From: Desulfurococcales archaeon
Lineage (GTDB): Archaea > Thermoproteota > Thermoprotei_A > Sulfolobales > NBVN01
NCBI GenBank assembly: GCA_027083115.1
Contig: JALWQN010000102.1
Coordinates: forward strand, 1 to 14,985
Direction of reading: 5' to 3'
DNA length: 14,985 nt
Within the stretch, counting starts at the first letter, position 1. Each line of letters opens with the position of its first letter. The position numbers were made by a program, and so were the translations under genes. A model generated the notes under the pieces. The model saw only the letters and a list, made by a program, of their open reading frames with translations, made no database searches and had not been told where the DNA came from. This document shows positions 13,879 through 14,985 of this stretch, in pieces.

Positions 13879-14598
13879 TCACTTGCGGCGTAAGTTGAGA
13901 AGGACCCTTTTAAGCCCTTCCCTATCTTTGGGGACTGAGAGTATTACCCCATCAACTATGCCCTCAACATCATTAACGAATTCATTAACTTCTTCCTCAT
14001 GAATGTAGGGTTGACCCAACTTACTAACCAAGTCCCTATTTAATTCTGAAGCAATCAATACGTAAGCATATAATTCCTTACCCTCTGATCGGACCCTCTG
14101 TAAAGCATTAACTAATTCATTAGGGAGTGGCAGTGAAAACCTAATAATTAAGTAGAAGTTCAAGTTAGGGTTACTGCCCCTCTCAACGATTTTCTCAGGA
14201 CTGAATTTAAGGCTTAAGATAGCCCCTAACCTTAAATCACCTAAGCCTTTCAGAGATTTTATTTTTTCGGCAGCTTCTTCAGTCCCTAAGTTAAGGCAGG
14301 GTCTTCCTTGACCCTCACCTCTCAATAGAACTAACCCGTCTAAACCAAGAATTCTGGTGAGGTAAGCCTTTGACACTAGTGCAATAATGTTTAAGTCTCT
14401 GATCCTTACGTGAGGATAAACCTCCATATCGTGTTTTCCTTTAAGGTAAGCTGCCACGCCTACTGCACTTGGATGAGGCTCACCTAATGGAGACTCAGGA
14501 ATATCTGCGGCGTCCGCTAATTCAGCGACCCAAGGCAAATAAGGCATTAGACCATGTATTCTTCCAGGAGAGACCTCAGCTATTAACTTTAAAGGCAG
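13879..14598 (-). CDS. Short MetF-like methylene-tetrahydropterin reductase, probable non-AUG start
   Basis: The sequence fits the methylenetetrahydrofolate reductase (MetF) barrel: ADAADIPESPLGEPHPSAVG corresponds to the NIPD-x-P segment, HVRIRDLNIIALVSKAYL to the H-x-x-x-RDRNR helix, and LDGLVLLRGEG to the LGI-x-N-x-LALRGD strand. The last Asp of LRGD is Glu here. The first ATG is at 14547, but the reading frame continues upstream and encodes IAEVSPGR, which matches the first MetF strand with its conserved acidic residue. In this frame the only start after the stop at 14601-14599 with good spacing is a CTG at 14598, 7 nt after a GAGGTG site (14606-14611). I therefore give a 239-residue protein starting with CTG; ATG at 14547 would give 222. 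MetF proteins are usually near 290. It ends 3 bp from the convergent methionine synthase and would supply the methyl-pterin for the MtrH-like enzyme. Confidence 0.7.
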   Translation of the reverse strand: MPLKLIAEVSPGRIHGLMPYLPWVAELADAADIPESPLGEPHPSAVGVAAYLKGKHDMEVYPHVRIRDLNIIALVSKAYLTRILGLDGLVLLRGEGQGRPCLNLGTEEAAEKIKSLKGLGDLRLGAILSLKFSPEKIVERGSNPNLNFYLIIRFSLPLPNELVNALQRVRSEGKELYAYVLIASELNRDLVSKLGQPYIHEEEVNEFVNDVEGIVDGVILSVPKDREGLKRVLLNLRRK

Positions 14599-14605
14599 TT
14601 ATTAA

Positions 14606-14611
14606 CACCTC
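14606..14611 (-). promoter_or_regulatory. Shine-Dalgarno site supporting the CTG start of the MetF-like gene
   Basis: The minus strand reads GAGGTG, followed 7 nt later by CTG at 14598. The ATG at 14547 has no comparable site at correct spacing. An AT-rich TATA-like stretch (14621-14633) lies upstream. Confidence 0.5.
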
Positions 14612-14636
14612 ACAAATGCTTATTTTAATTTACGGG

Positions 14637-14642
14637 AAAAAA
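14637..14642 (-). terminator. Short T-run after the MFS gene
   Basis: Six T residues on the minus strand, 11 nt after the MFS stop codon, match the U-rich ends typical of archaeal transcripts. There is no hairpin. The signal is short, so readthrough into the MetF-like gene is possible. Confidence 0.3.
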
Positions 14643-14653
14643 GCATTAATCAA

Positions 14654-14968
14654 TTACCTATGCTGTTCTTTAAGGAAGCAAGCCAACGTTATTGTTGAAG
14701 CAATCTCCAGAGAAATAACGTAAGGCAATAAAAGAGGCTTAAAGGTGCTGAAAATTAAGCTCATAATTAAGTTTCCGATCCCCCAAGAAACGCCAAAGAC
14801 TGTTCCGTAAACTCCATAGGCAAAGGCTCTTCCTCCAGGAGTAGAGATGTCGGCAATAACAACCCTCATGTTGGTTTCATACAAACCCATAAGAACCCCC
14901 CACACTACTGAACCAGTAATTAATACACTAATATTTACAGAAGTCAAAAACAATGTCGTAGCAATATT
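14654..14968 (-). CDS. MFS transporter, C-terminal fragment (broken at right edge)
   Basis: This is the last ~100 residues of a Major Facilitator Superfamily carrier. Three hydrophobic helices are visible, with GVLMGLYETNMRVVIADI and RAFAYGVYGTVFGVSWG typical of helices 10-11 of 12-helix MFS proteins. A full protein is about 380-420 residues, so some three quarters are missing. Reading back towards the edge, the frame continues as NIATTLFLTS and meets a TAA at 14971-14969. That stop lies in the loop and second arm of the terminal inverted repeat, so it may not belong to the real gene. A TTG at 14953 could be called as a start, but a protein that begins in the middle of an MFS domain is unlikely. 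Substrate unknown. Confidence 0.75.
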   Translation of the reverse strand, partial: NIATTLFLTSVNISVLITGSVVWGVLMGLYETNMRVVIADISTPGGRAFAYGVYGTVFGVSWGIGNLIMSLIFSTFKPLLLPYVISLEIASTITLACFLKEQHR

Positions 14969-14985
14969 TTATTGCTACGACATTG
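14951..14985. repeat. Perfect 16-bp inverted repeat with 3-nt loop at the right terminus
   Basis: CAATGTCGTAGCAATA (14951-14966), TTT, then TATTGCTACGACATTG (14970-14985). The two arms match at every base and the second arm ends exactly at the last base of the window. The left arm is coding sequence of the MFS gene, so the right arm looks like a fold-back copy. Confidence 0.9.

Noticed and set aside
14951..14953. TTG start giving a complete 99-residue membrane protein
   Set aside because: The sequence begins in the middle of an MFS domain and the start lies in the terminal palindrome, so it is a truncated gene rather than a small protein.
14951..14985. Rho-independent-like terminator hairpin
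   Set aside because: The stem is too perfect, is made of coding sequence, lacks a following T-run within the window and ends exactly at the last base, which fits a fold-back artefact better.
1..14985. CRISPR array, tRNA, rRNA or insertion sequence
   Set aside because: No regular repeats with spacers, no cloverleaf or rRNA-like segments and no transposase-like reading frame were found by eye.

Overview
The window looks like a piece of a thermophilic archaeal chromosome, most likely from the Thermoproteota (Crenarchaeota) or a close relative. The evidence is indirect. The DNA is AT-rich, arginine is written mostly as AGG, TTG and GTG starts are common, Shine-Dalgarno sites are of the GGAGGTG type, and TATA-like boxes lie about 25 nt upstream of likely transcript starts. 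The gene content also fits: a substrate-binding protein on a Ser/Thr stalk with a C-terminal membrane anchor, a secreted protein rich in N-glycosylation sequons, an acylaminoacyl-peptidase-like S9 enzyme and an MtrH homologue. I cannot name a genus. Both ends cut through genes, and the right end stops inside a perfect inverted repeat, as at a contig edge.

Layout. Positions 1-5549 (minus strand) hold a peptide/sugar ABC transporter (binding protein, then two permeases) followed by an S9 peptidase cut by the left edge; no ATPase gene is present in the window. Positions 5767-7232 (minus) hold a DUF1614-type membrane protein and an unrecognised secreted protein with two Cys clusters and a His cluster. 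Positions 7330-8913 (plus) encode a gamma-glutamyltransferase-family protein. A 150-codon C-terminal remnant of a membrane family-2 glycosyltransferase follows (9015-9467).

Positions 9552-14598 form a compact five-gene one-carbon module: an MtrH-like pterin:corrinoid methyltransferase (plus), a RACo-like ferredoxin/ASKHA corrinoid activator and a small corrinoid protein (minus, overlapping), a core MetE-type methionine synthase with zinc ligands but no folate domain (plus), and a short MetF-like methylene-pterin reductase (minus). My reading is that methylene-pterin is reduced to methyl-pterin (MetF-like), the methyl group is moved to Co(I) of the corrinoid protein (MtrH-like), then to homocysteine (core MetE), and the ATP-dependent RACo-like protein rescues oxidised corrinoid. 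The individual families are recognised from motifs; the assembled pathway is inference. The right end carries the C-terminal part of an MFS transporter, broken by the terminal palindrome.
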